From Bacteroidia bacterium (GTDB taxonomy: Bacteria; Bacteroidota; Bacteroidia; Bacteroidales; GCA-2748055): a DNA stretch of 17,091 nt. The notes beneath the pieces were generated by a model. The model made no database searches and was not told where the DNA came from. It saw only the letters and a list, made by a program, of their open reading frames with translations. Location: the NCBI GenBank assembly GCA_030596245.1, contig JAUVKN010000052.1, positions 1 through 17,091 on the forward strand. Reading direction: 5' to 3'. Of this stretch, positions 1 through 6,846 are shown piece after piece (position 1 is the first letter of the stretch; the number at the start of each line of letters is the position of its first letter). A program made the translations under genes and the position numbers.

Positions 1-1048
1 AAAACCGCACAAACCTTGCCGCCTTCCTGGATGCTTCAATATCCAGTACCCCGGCCATATGGTTGGGCTCATTGGCTACCATACCCACAGGCATTCCGTT
101 GAATTTTGCAAATCCCACCACAATATTCATGGCATACTGACAGTGTATTTCAAAAAACTCATTGTGATCCACAATGGCAAAGATCACATCCTTCACATCG
201 TATGGCTCAGTGGAATGATCGGGGATCACATCAGTTAAAACGTCCTCCAGCCTGTCGATGGGATCACTGCACTCGGTTACATGCGGATCTTCCACATTGT
301 TCTGGGGCATGTAACTGATCAGTTTTCGGATCATAAGCAATCCCTCCTCCTCATCTTCGGCCACCAGGTGCGCCAATCCGGATCGGCTGGCATGCATCTG
401 AGCTCCTCCCAGCGCCTCGGTGGAGATGGTTTCGCCGGTCACGGTTTTGGTGACTTTTGGACCCGTAACAAACATATAGGAGGTCTTGTCACTCATGACA
501 ATGAAATCGGTAAGAGCGGGAGAATAGACAGCCCCACCTGCACATGGACCAAATATGGCCGATATCTGGGGGATCACTCCCGAGGCAAGAATGTTCCTCT
601 CGAATATCTCGGCATACCCGGAGAGGCTTCTGACCCCCTCCTGGATGCGTGCACCCCCGCTGTCGTTGATGCCAATAATTGGGGCCCCCACCTTCATGGC
701 CTGGTCCATGATCTTACAGATCTTCGCTGCATGCGTTTCGGAAAGCGACCCCCCGAATACGGTAAAATCCTGTGCATATACATACACCACACGACCATCA
801 ATGGTTCCATGGCCGGTCACTACTCCGTCTGCCAGGTATTGCTGCTCCTCCAGCCCGAAATCATGGGACCGGTGGGTTACAAACATGTCATACTCTTCAA
901 AACTGCCTTGATCCAGCAGGATCTGAATACGTTCCCGGGCTGTATGTTTGCCTTTCGAATGCTGAACTTCGATCCGTTTCTCTCCTCCCCCTTTGCGGGC
1001 CCGTTCACGCAGATCGATAAGCTGTTTGATCTTATCCTGGCTATTCAT
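1..1048 (-). CDS. mmdA: Acyl-CoA carboxyltransferase (methylmalonyl-CoA decarboxylase alpha / propionyl-CoA carboxylase beta type), 3' end cut off
   Basis: I translated this frame by hand: it is open from the ATG at 1048 to the window edge, giving 349 residues of a family usually about 510-520 long. Visible family motifs are SGGARIQEG (residues 130-138), the GPCAGGA glycine cluster (167-173), the VTGPKVTKTVTGE stretch from 194, and NHMAGVLDIEAS near 330, where the C-terminal carboxyltransferase lobe begins. In this family the enzyme moves CO2 between biotin and propionyl-/methylmalonyl-CoA in the cytoplasm. The start overlaps the stop of the epimerase gene by 8 bp, so the two are probably translationally coupled and used in the succinate-propionate route. 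Whether it is the sodium-pump decarboxylase or a propionyl-CoA carboxylase depends on the genes to the left, outside the window. The family is sure; the gene symbol is less so. Confidence 0.93.
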   Translation of the reverse strand, partial: MNSQDKIKQLIDLRERARKGGGEKRIEVQHSKGKHTARERIQILLDQGSFEEYDMFVTHRSHDFGLEEQQYLADGVVTGHGTIDGRVVYVYAQDFTVFGGSLSETHAAKICKIMDQAMKVGAPIIGINDSGGARIQEGVRSLSGYAEIFERNILASGVIPQISAIFGPCAGGAVYSPALTDFIVMSDKTSYMFVTGPKVTKTVTGETISTEALGGAQMHASRSGLAHLVAEDEEEGLLMIRKLISYMPQNNVEDPHVTECSDPIDRLEDVLTDVIPDHSTEPYDVKDVIFAIVDHNEFFEIHCQYAMNIVVGFAKFNGMPVGMVANEPNHMAGVLDIEASRKAARFVRF

Positions 1049-1445
1049 CACCGCAGAATTCGGTTAATACACCAAAGGTAGATTTGGGATGCAGGAATCC
1101 GATCTGCAATCCTTCCGCCCCTTTTCTGGGAACATCATCAATGAGCCTGACACCCTGGTCAGCTGCATGTTTCAGTGATTTGGCCACACTCTCCATTGCA
1201 AAGGCCAGGTGGTGGATCCCCGGTCCTCTCTTTTCGATAAACTTCCCGATGGGCCCTTCCGGATCGGTACTTTCCAGCAACTCGATCTTTGTATTACCCA
1301 CTTTTAAAAAAGCGGTCCTCACTTTCTGATCCGGCACATCCTCAATGGCGTAACACTCCAGTCCAAGTACCTTCTCATAATATCCAATGGATTCATCCAG
1401 GTCAGCTACTGCAATCCCGATGTGCTCAATGTGTGTAGGTTTCAT
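1041..1445 (-). CDS. mce: Methylmalonyl-CoA epimerase
   Basis: 134 residues, normal for this family. It is a vicinal oxygen chelate (glyoxalase-like) protein with two beta-alpha-beta-beta-beta modules. It interconverts (R)- and (S)-methylmalonyl-CoA, linking the B12-dependent mutase to carboxylation or decarboxylation. The opening HIEHIGIAV (from residue 5) and GIHHLAF (76-82) are typical. By family alignment the metal ligands should be His8, Glu55 (in KIELLES), His78 or His79, and Glu129 (in LTEF). The gene ends inside the start of the carboxyltransferase gene (8-bp overlap), the usual pairing in Bacteroidota. An imperfect -7-like box (7 of 8 matches to TAnnTTTG) lies at 1472-1479, about 27 bp before the start, so the pair may have its own promoter. 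Confidence 0.95.
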   Translation of the reverse strand: MKPTHIEHIGIAVADLDESIGYYEKVLGLECYAIEDVPDQKVRTAFLKVGNTKIELLESTDPEGPIGKFIEKRGPGIHHLAFAMESVAKSLKHAADQGVRLIDDVPRKGAEGLQIGFLHPKSTFGVLTEFCGDE

Positions 1446-1547
1446 CTTTTGAAAATGGATTTATATTTAAGTAAAATTAGGCATAGAATGGAGGAGTTTG
1501 TATGATATTTATCAAACATCCACTCTTCGGTATCTGTTATGGAACAG
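1446..1547 (-). other. 102-bp intergenic region before the epimerase gene
   Basis: AT-rich gap between the stop of the fusion hydrolase and the epimerase start. On the minus strand it holds CTGTT/AACAG (5-bp stem, 4-nt loop) just after the upstream stop. There is no following T-run, so I do not call a terminator. TAATTTTA at 1472-1479 matches 7 of 8 positions of the Bacteroidota -7 box, but no TTTG sits at the expected -33 distance. A weak promoter here is possible, not shown. Confidence 0.35.
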
Positions 1548-4500
1548 CTATTTCTCTAAGGCATCATAGATCACCTGCTGAACCGCTGTCCTCACATTCA
1601 TATCGATCAGCTTGTTGTTCCCCTGGTTGGGATGTATCCGGTTGGACAAGAATACATAAACCAGGTCATACGCAGGATCCACCCAGGTAAGATTACCCGT
1701 AAATCCTGAATGCCCAAAACTCAAGGGAGAAGCATCATCACAGGCAGGTCCTTCACCCGGTTCATTTGTAACAGGACGGTCAAATCCCAGTCCGCGCCGG
1801 TTCTCCTCATCACAGTTGAAACATGAGGTATAGATAGCCATGGTGGCAGAATTGATGTACCTGTGCTCACCATACCAACCCCCATTCAGGTACATCTGCA
1901 TCATCTTTGCCAGGTCGTTGGCACAGGCAAAAAGTCCTGCATTGCCCGAGACACCTCCCAACATGGCAGCGCCCATATCATGAACATGGCCATGGAGTAG
2001 TTGTCGACGGTAAAACAGATCGTTTTCGGTGGGTACGATTCTCTCCCTGAGAAAACGGTTCAGGGGTTTGTAACCCAGTGTATGTGCTCCCAGCGGGGCA
2101 TAGAAATTGTGCCACACATATGGATACAGCATGGTGTCAGTAGCTGTTTCAATCATCTGATGGAACATATAGAAACCAAGACCACTGTACCGGTATTCCT
2201 TTGAAATCAGATCAGAACTATAGATCCAGTGATAAATGGAGTCTTTGAAATCCCTTCTCATAAAGAGATTATCGGCCACCTCGATGGGGTAATCATGGGA
2301 GTATGTTTTCTCGTAAATACTATCCACATACTTCACATTACGGTTTGCATAGGATCCATCGCCGATTTTCAACGGATAAGTATGGGACCAATTGTTACTG
2401 AGAAGAGTTTGGGACGTATCAAGCGGCTCCAGAGTGTTATGGTAAAAAGGGATCCATGCCTCCATTCCGGACTGGTGGGTAAGCACGTCACTAATTAACA
2501 GGTCAGCCTTATTGCAGGTATCGGGGATGGGATCATATGCTCCCATCAATGAGTCCTCATGAAATTTGCCCTGATCCCGTAGTCTCATGAGGGCGGCCAT
2601 GGTTGAAGTGATCTTGGTAATGGAAGCCAGGTCATAAAGATCAGTAAGTTTTACCGGTTTCCTCTTTTGATAGGTATGGTATCCGTAAGATTTATGCCAG
2701 ACCACTTTCCCTTTGCGGGCCACCAGTACCTGGCATCCCGGCATGGCTTTCTCTTGCATGGCCTCTTTGATGAGTACCTCCATTTTTCTGAGTGTATCAA
2801 TGTTCAGACCAACATCCTGAGGAGATGCATACCCAAGACGGATAGGCGGTCCGGTAGAGATCCCCTCTCCGGCCGCAGCAAAACTGCCAGTGGAAACCGG
2901 GATACGACCCGAAAAAGATGAGCCTCCGAAGATCCCCTGAGCAGTCAGATCCTGGTAAAGTGGATCATCATCATAGGAGAGGATAATGGCATCCATGTGA
3001 TCAAGGCTGGAAAAGCGGGAGAGGGCATATGGATACCCTGCCACATTCAGGATCAGGTTGGCTGTTGTATCCAACTGTTCAATAAAACTGACCGTCCCAT
3101 CGCTGATCCCATAACCTCTTGAAGCACGGGAACTGGTATTCAGTACATAGACAATTACTGTATTGTATTTCTTCAGTTTCACCAGCAACCCGGCACGGGA
3201 AATGTAATCGGCTGAGGAAGAGAGGAAATGGTGCGTACCTTCAAGATATAGATCCGTGGTGGAGGCCATATCCCGGACTGCGTTCCCGGAGATGGTCACA
3301 GTAGCCAGTTTGATCCCGGGCAGATTGGAGAGAGGCAAAAGTCCACCCCTGTTCCTTACAAGAGTCAAAGAGTGCTCCACCAGCTCCCGGTATAACCTGG
3401 AATAACTTCGGTCATTTAGATTTTCAATCAATGAATCGGTTTCCACCGGTTCCATACTGTGTAACCCTACCCAGTATTTAGCCTGAAGAATTTTGCGACA
3501 ACTTTCATTGACCTCATCTTCAGAGATCTCTCCTTTTCGTACGGCTCGTTTCACTGCAGTAATGGTTTTGCCAACATCGGAAGGCATTAACAGGATATCA
3601 TTCCCTGCCTTTACTGCTTCAACTTCCCGAACTCCTGGCTCAAAGTAGTTGCTGAGACCCTTCATATTTAACGCGTCGGTAATGATCAAACCCCGGAATC
3701 CCATTTGCTCCTTCAGCAGACCGGTAATGGTCGGACTGGAGAGAGTGGTAGCCCTGTTCTCCCTTGGATCAATGGCTGGCACTTGCAGGTGGGCCACCAT
3801 GATTCCTGTCAATCCCCTCCGGATCGCTGCACGAAAAGGATAGAGTTCTATGGAATCGAGCCTGCTCATGCTGTGTGGGATCACCGGCAATGCCTGATGA
3901 GAGTCTGTATCGGTATCGCCATGACCGGGAAAATGTTTGGCTGCCACCAACAATCCATGGTCCTGCATTCCCTTCATAAGCGCAATCACTTTATTTGAAA
4001 CGTTTCTGCGTTCCTCCCCAAAAGAACGGGTGCCGATCACAGGATTGGAAGGATTGTTATTAATATCCGCCACAGGAGCAAAATTCATATGCACTCCCAA
4101 CCGTCTGAACTGATCGGCCATCTCATTTCCTAACTTGTATATCAGACTATTATCGGAAATGGCTCCCAGAATCATCGTGGGAGGATAGGTGAGTGTTTTA
4201 TCCAGCCTCATTCCCAATCCGTTCTCCCCGTCAATGGCAATTAAAAGAGGCACCTTCGATGACTCCTGAAAACGGTTGGTGAGTCTTGCCTGCTCAACCG
4301 GTTCTCCCTGGAAAAAGAGGATACCACCCACCTCATAGCGGGAGATCTGCCTGATCACTGCTTTCTCATGTTCCGGTCCCTGGTTGGAATAGGCATACAC
4401 CATGATCATCTGTGCAATCCGCTCATCCAGTGTTAGTTTATCCATAATGGAATCGACCCAGGCCGCATCTGCTTTGAGAAAGGGTGGTGGTTCGGGAAAA

Positions 4501-4604
4501 GCGGGTTCAACATCAGGAAACCTTGGAAGAATGCCGGCATAGGAACCGCTGAATACTAAAAAGAATACAGACAATATAGTTATCTGCAACAGGTTGTTTC
4601 TCAT
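1548..4604 (-). CDS. Exported NagZ-type GH3 beta-N-acetylglucosaminidase fused to a beta-lactamase-family serine hydrolase (AmiE-like)
   Basis: 1018 residues in one uninterrupted frame. A signal peptide (about 1-23) is followed by a GH3 N-terminal barrel (about 45-375). It carries the NagZ signature KHFPGHGD at 223-230, with the Asp234-Ser-His236 motif whose Asp-His dyad replaces the usual acid/base, and the nucleophile Asp310 in IITDALNMKG. Residues 410-580 look like a GH3 C-terminal domain. A class C beta-lactamase/PBP-like domain spans about 600-1018, with SxxK at 661-664 (SITK), Tyr806-Ser-Gly in place of Tyr-x-Asn, and His965-Ser-Gly as the third motif. In B. subtilis the homologous NagZ and AmiE are separate proteins that act in turn on muropeptides: GlcNAc release, then MurNAc-L-alanine amide cleavage. 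The domain order here follows that sequence, so I infer a periplasmic or outer-membrane muropeptide-scavenging enzyme. Esterase or D,D-peptidase activity for the C-terminal half is the alternative. A promoter lies at 4644-4651. Confidence 0.93.
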   Translation of the reverse strand: MRNNLLQITILSVFFLVFSGSYAGILPRFPDVEPAFPEPPPFLKADAAWVDSIMDKLTLDERIAQMIMVYAYSNQGPEHEKAVIRQISRYEVGGILFFQGEPVEQARLTNRFQESSKVPLLIAIDGENGLGMRLDKTLTYPPTMILGAISDNSLIYKLGNEMADQFRRLGVHMNFAPVADINNNPSNPVIGTRSFGEERRNVSNKVIALMKGMQDHGLLVAAKHFPGHGDTDTDSHQALPVIPHSMSRLDSIELYPFRAAIRRGLTGIMVAHLQVPAIDPRENRATTLSSPTITGLLKEQMGFRGLIITDALNMKGLSNYFEPGVREVEAVKAGNDILLMPSDVGKTITAVKRAVRKGEISEDEVNESCRKILQAKYWVGLHSMEPVETDSLIENLNDRSYSRLYRELVEHSLTLVRNRGGLLPLSNLPGIKLATVTISGNAVRDMASTTDLYLEGTHHFLSSSADYISRAGLLVKLKKYNTVIVYVLNTSSRASRGYGISDGTVSFIEQLDTTANLILNVAGYPYALSRFSSLDHMDAIILSYDDDPLYQDLTAQGIFGGSSFSGRIPVSTGSFAAAGEGISTGPPIRLGYASPQDVGLNIDTLRKMEVLIKEAMQEKAMPGCQVLVARKGKVVWHKSYGYHTYQKRKPVKLTDLYDLASITKITSTMAALMRLRDQGKFHEDSLMGAYDPIPDTCNKADLLISDVLTHQSGMEAWIPFYHNTLEPLDTSQTLLSNNWSHTYPLKIGDGSYANRNVKYVDSIYEKTYSHDYPIEVADNLFMRRDFKDSIYHWIYSSDLISKEYRYSGLGFYMFHQMIETATDTMLYPYVWHNFYAPLGAHTLGYKPLNRFLRERIVPTENDLFYRRQLLHGHVHDMGAAMLGGVSGNAGLFACANDLAKMMQMYLNGGWYGEHRYINSATMAIYTSCFNCDEENRRGLGFDRPVTNEPGEGPACDDASPLSFGHSGFTGNLTWVDPAYDLVYVFLSNRIHPNQGNNKLIDMNVRTAVQQVIYDALEK

Positions 4605-4610
4605 TGCTTC

Positions 4611-4625
4611 ACGAAATACTTTCGT
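4611..4625. other. Perfect 6-bp inverted repeat in the leader of the NagZ fusion gene
   Basis: ACGAAA-TAC-TTTCGT is a perfect inverted repeat with a 3-nt centre. It ends 6 bp before the ATG at 4604 and lies downstream of the predicted promoter. In the transcript it could form a small AU-rich hairpin across the ribosome-loading region, or be a short operator. Length and perfection make it notable but not compelling. Confidence 0.35.
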
Positions 4626-4643
4626 CTATGGGTACTACCTATA

Positions 4644-4651
4644 CAAAGGTA
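4644..4651 (-). promoter_or_regulatory. Predicted Bacteroidota promoter for the NagZ fusion gene
   Basis: On the minus strand TACCTTTG is an exact match to the -7 consensus TAnnTTTG. A TTTT tetramer about 19 bp upstream could be a poor -33 element (consensus TTTG), within a T-rich run at about 4671-4679. Transcription would start near 4637-4641, leaving a leader of about 35 nt. It lies in the only gap (85 bp) between the C1 peptidase and the fusion gene, so the fusion can be transcribed independently of the cluster upstream. Confidence 0.55.
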
Positions 4652-4689
4652 TGCGGTTGTGCTGACCGGAAAAAACAAATTATCAACAC

Positions 4690-5907
4690 CTATAAACCCA
4701 GTTTTGAAGCAATTGATGCCGGGACTGCATCCTTATGGACCATAAAAAAGATGGTCTTGGCCTGCATGTATGCCTCCGAAATGAAATGGTATCCCTTATA
4801 AATGTGATTCCCTGTACCCCAGGAATTCTTCACCTGATAATATTTATTACCCTGTTGGTCGGTAGCCGTACCTGTAATATGCATCAGGTGATCGTCGGTG
4901 GTCTGGTAGTTATCAAAGGCTTCCTGTCGATTCTCCTGGGTGATCACTTTCTCCTTTTTCGGAGTCGAGAAGTCGTAGAAAAGATCCTGTTGCTCCTGCT
5001 CGGAAAGCTCATCCCACCTGGCCCTTTCCAATCCGCTCAGATCTTCGATCTCCATGGAAGGTAACAAAGCAATACCCCGTTTCCAATCATACCCTTTTTC
5101 ACCCACATCGGCATCCCAACAGACTGTATAGCCGTTTTCCAGCGCGTTATCAAGCAGGTCCATCAGCTCATTCAGTGGAATATTTTCAATGGTACCCCAG
5201 ATCCAGTTATCCGGAATCTCAATGATAAACTGGTCATAGAACGGATGATGGGTATAAGAACCAATAGCCACATAATCATCCGGATCAAGTCCCAATCCGC
5301 CACCAAATGATTTTGGTGTGTAGGTTTTTCCCTGATATCCGAATTCAACCGGATCTGCACCCAGATAAGCATCCAGAATGCCATTGAATCCCTCCTTCCA
5401 CACAGGGGTAAGTGTGCGATTCCGATTTGTGATCACCTGATCTAGATATCCTTTGAGTACAGCATCCATTTCGCCGTGGACAGGCAGGGAATCCCCAGTG
5501 GTCAAACCATCATAGGCCACATCGGGAACCATTCCATATTCATTCCAGATATGCATTACATCCATGGCCAGACCGCCACTTCCAAAATTGATCTTACCAT
5601 GAAGACGAACATATTTCTCTGCCTTAAGCTCAAATGCTTTGCGCACAAAATACATTTCAGACAAGTCATATGTACCTTTCCCACTTCTTAACAGTTCTGA
5701 TTCAATGAAACTGGTGGCAGCAAAACTCCAGCATGTACCCGAACGGTGCTGGTCCTTTACTGGAGTGGCTGGTATGCTCTTCTCTATGGTAAACTGGTAC
5801 CCCTCCGGAGCCTCTTTCTGTTTCTTTTTCTGGCCATACAGGCTAATACCTGAAATTGCAACACCGACGATCATCAATGTCAGGTTACGCATGTAATTCT
5901 TCATCAT
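4690..5907 (-). CDS. Exported C1-family cysteine peptidase, bleomycin hydrolase / aminopeptidase C type
   Basis: 405 residues with a papain-like triad and oxyanion Gln all present: Gln53 and Cys59 in KDQHRSGTCWSFA, His340 in DDHLMHITG, Asn361 in KNSWG. The long insertion between Cys and His and the THAM-like His motif point to the bleomycin hydrolase/PepC branch, not cathepsins. In that branch the C-terminal tail reaches into the active site and makes the enzyme an aminopeptidase; here the tail ends IASKLGL. Unlike the cytosolic archetypes, the N-terminus has basic residues and a hydrophobic stretch at about 8-22 ending near LYGQ, so it is likely exported. Two adjacent ATG codons begin the frame, and a third at residue 6 would still leave a signal peptide. 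It stands 84 bp after the LytTR gene with no convincing promoter of its own. Its role is probably trimming peptides in the periplasm; the substrate is unknown. Confidence 0.92.
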   Translation of the reverse strand: MMKNYMRNLTLMIVGVAISGISLYGQKKKQKEAPEGYQFTIEKSIPATPVKDQHRSGTCWSFAATSFIESELLRSGKGTYDLSEMYFVRKAFELKAEKYVRLHGKINFGSGGLAMDVMHIWNEYGMVPDVAYDGLTTGDSLPVHGEMDAVLKGYLDQVITNRNRTLTPVWKEGFNGILDAYLGADPVEFGYQGKTYTPKSFGGGLGLDPDDYVAIGSYTHHPFYDQFIIEIPDNWIWGTIENIPLNELMDLLDNALENGYTVCWDADVGEKGYDWKRGIALLPSMEIEDLSGLERARWDELSEQEQQDLFYDFSTPKKEKVITQENRQEAFDNYQTTDDHLMHITGTATDQQGNKYYQVKNSWGTGNHIYKGYHFISEAYMQAKTIFFMVHKDAVPASIASKLGL

Positions 5908-5991
5908 AGCTGGAATATTCTCTGAGTAAAAACCCTGAAATTATAAAATATGCGGTCACATTTTTAAAAACCTGTTGTAAAAACTCCCGGG

Positions 5992-6846
5992 TCAAAGTGA
6001 AACCCGGTTCAGAAATTCGTGTACGTGCTCGGCATAGGTACGGGAAACCGGGATCTGGATCTCTTCCGGAAAATCCATATAAATGTAAAGGTTGGTGCTG
6101 ATCAGCTTTACCAGTTTGATGTTTTCGAAATTGACCATATAGGATCGGTGGCATCGTTGGATCAGTGTTCCTTCAAGCTCCTTCTCCAACCGTTTCATGG
6201 TATTCCGGAGCATAATTTTCTTGGTCTTACCTCTCTCTACGGTATGTACCGTCACATAGTTGTCGGTTGATTCAACAAAAAGGATGTCCCGGGATTTGAT
6301 GGAGAACCTCAGCTTTTCAGCTTCATCCCTGAAGCTGATCATCTTTTTCTCTCTGAACTCAAGGGAGGTATTTTCCGTAAGGTTCTCCAATTTTGTTCGT
6401 TTATCCTTCAGAGAGAGCCACAACCATGATAATGAATAAGGCAAGGCCAATACCAATAACGTAATGAAGAGCAGCCCTGTGAAACGCGCAACCAGTTCAG
6501 CCCCCGATTTAAGCAGGACGAGGTCCACCACCAGGTAAGCAGCTGCCAGCAACACGATCTCCATCAGGTTCCAGATCCCAAATAGCAGGTAGGTAAATCT
6601 TATCCTTCCTGCCAACAGGACAAAGATCAGTTTGCTGACCACAATGATCAGCATTCCGGAAAGAATGAATGCGCTGGAGTAGAAAAAAAACTCGATCCTT
6701 CCCACCTCGAACCAGGAGGAAGCATTGAATGGTGAATAGATGTTGATGAATACCAGTGCAAAGATGGAGACAAACATCACCTGTGTGATCATTGTTGATT
6801 TATCCTTCAGATAATCAGGTATTTCTTTCAGCAGGATTTTCATCAT
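5992..6846 (-). CDS. Membrane-anchored LytTR-family DNA-binding regulator
   Basis: 284 residues. Four hydrophobic spans (about 20-37, 54-77, 86-111 and 120-145) are followed by a charged linker and a LytTR DNA-binding domain (about 180-280). The domain shows DILFVESTDNYVTVHT, the LRNTMKRLEKEL helix, and the family-typical RCHRSYMVN segment (231-239). There is no receiver domain, so it is not a classical two-component regulator: the DNA-binding part hangs on a four-helix membrane module that could sense the membrane or a partner. Its ATG overlaps the stop of the PorE-like gene by 4 bp (ATGA), which implies coupled translation and a shared role. LytTR proteins usually bind two 9-bp direct repeats about one to two helical turns apart. 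A matching repeat lies in the queE leader at 9461-9503. The family call is firm; the target is inferred. Confidence 0.92.
   Translation of the reverse strand: MMKILLKEIPDYLKDKSTMITQVMFVSIFALVFINIYSPFNASSWFEVGRIEFFFYSSAFILSGMLIIVVSKLIFVLLAGRIRFTYLLFGIWNLMEIVLLAAAYLVVDLVLLKSGAELVARFTGLLFITLLVLALPYSLSWLWLSLKDKRTKLENLTENTSLEFREKKMISFRDEAEKLRFSIKSRDILFVESTDNYVTVHTVERGKTKKIMLRNTMKRLEKELEGTLIQRCHRSYMVNFENIKLVKLISTNLYIYMDFPEEIQIPVSRTYAEHVHEFLNRVSL

Noticed and set aside
281..1081. A 266-codon plus-strand open frame
   Set aside because: It lies antisense to the carboxyltransferase, whose minus-strand translation matches its family throughout. The plus-strand product shows no domain or plausible composition.
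4652..4689. A terminator after the C1 peptidase
   Set aside because: CGGT/ACCG gives only a 4-bp stem and the T-run lies before it, the wrong order for an intrinsic terminator.
5908..5991. A promoter or terminator between the LytTR gene and the C1 peptidase
   Set aside because: The 84 bp holds TTTTTAAAAA and a CCCGGG palindrome but no hairpin with a T-run, and the best -7-like box (TAATTTCA) misses two positions.
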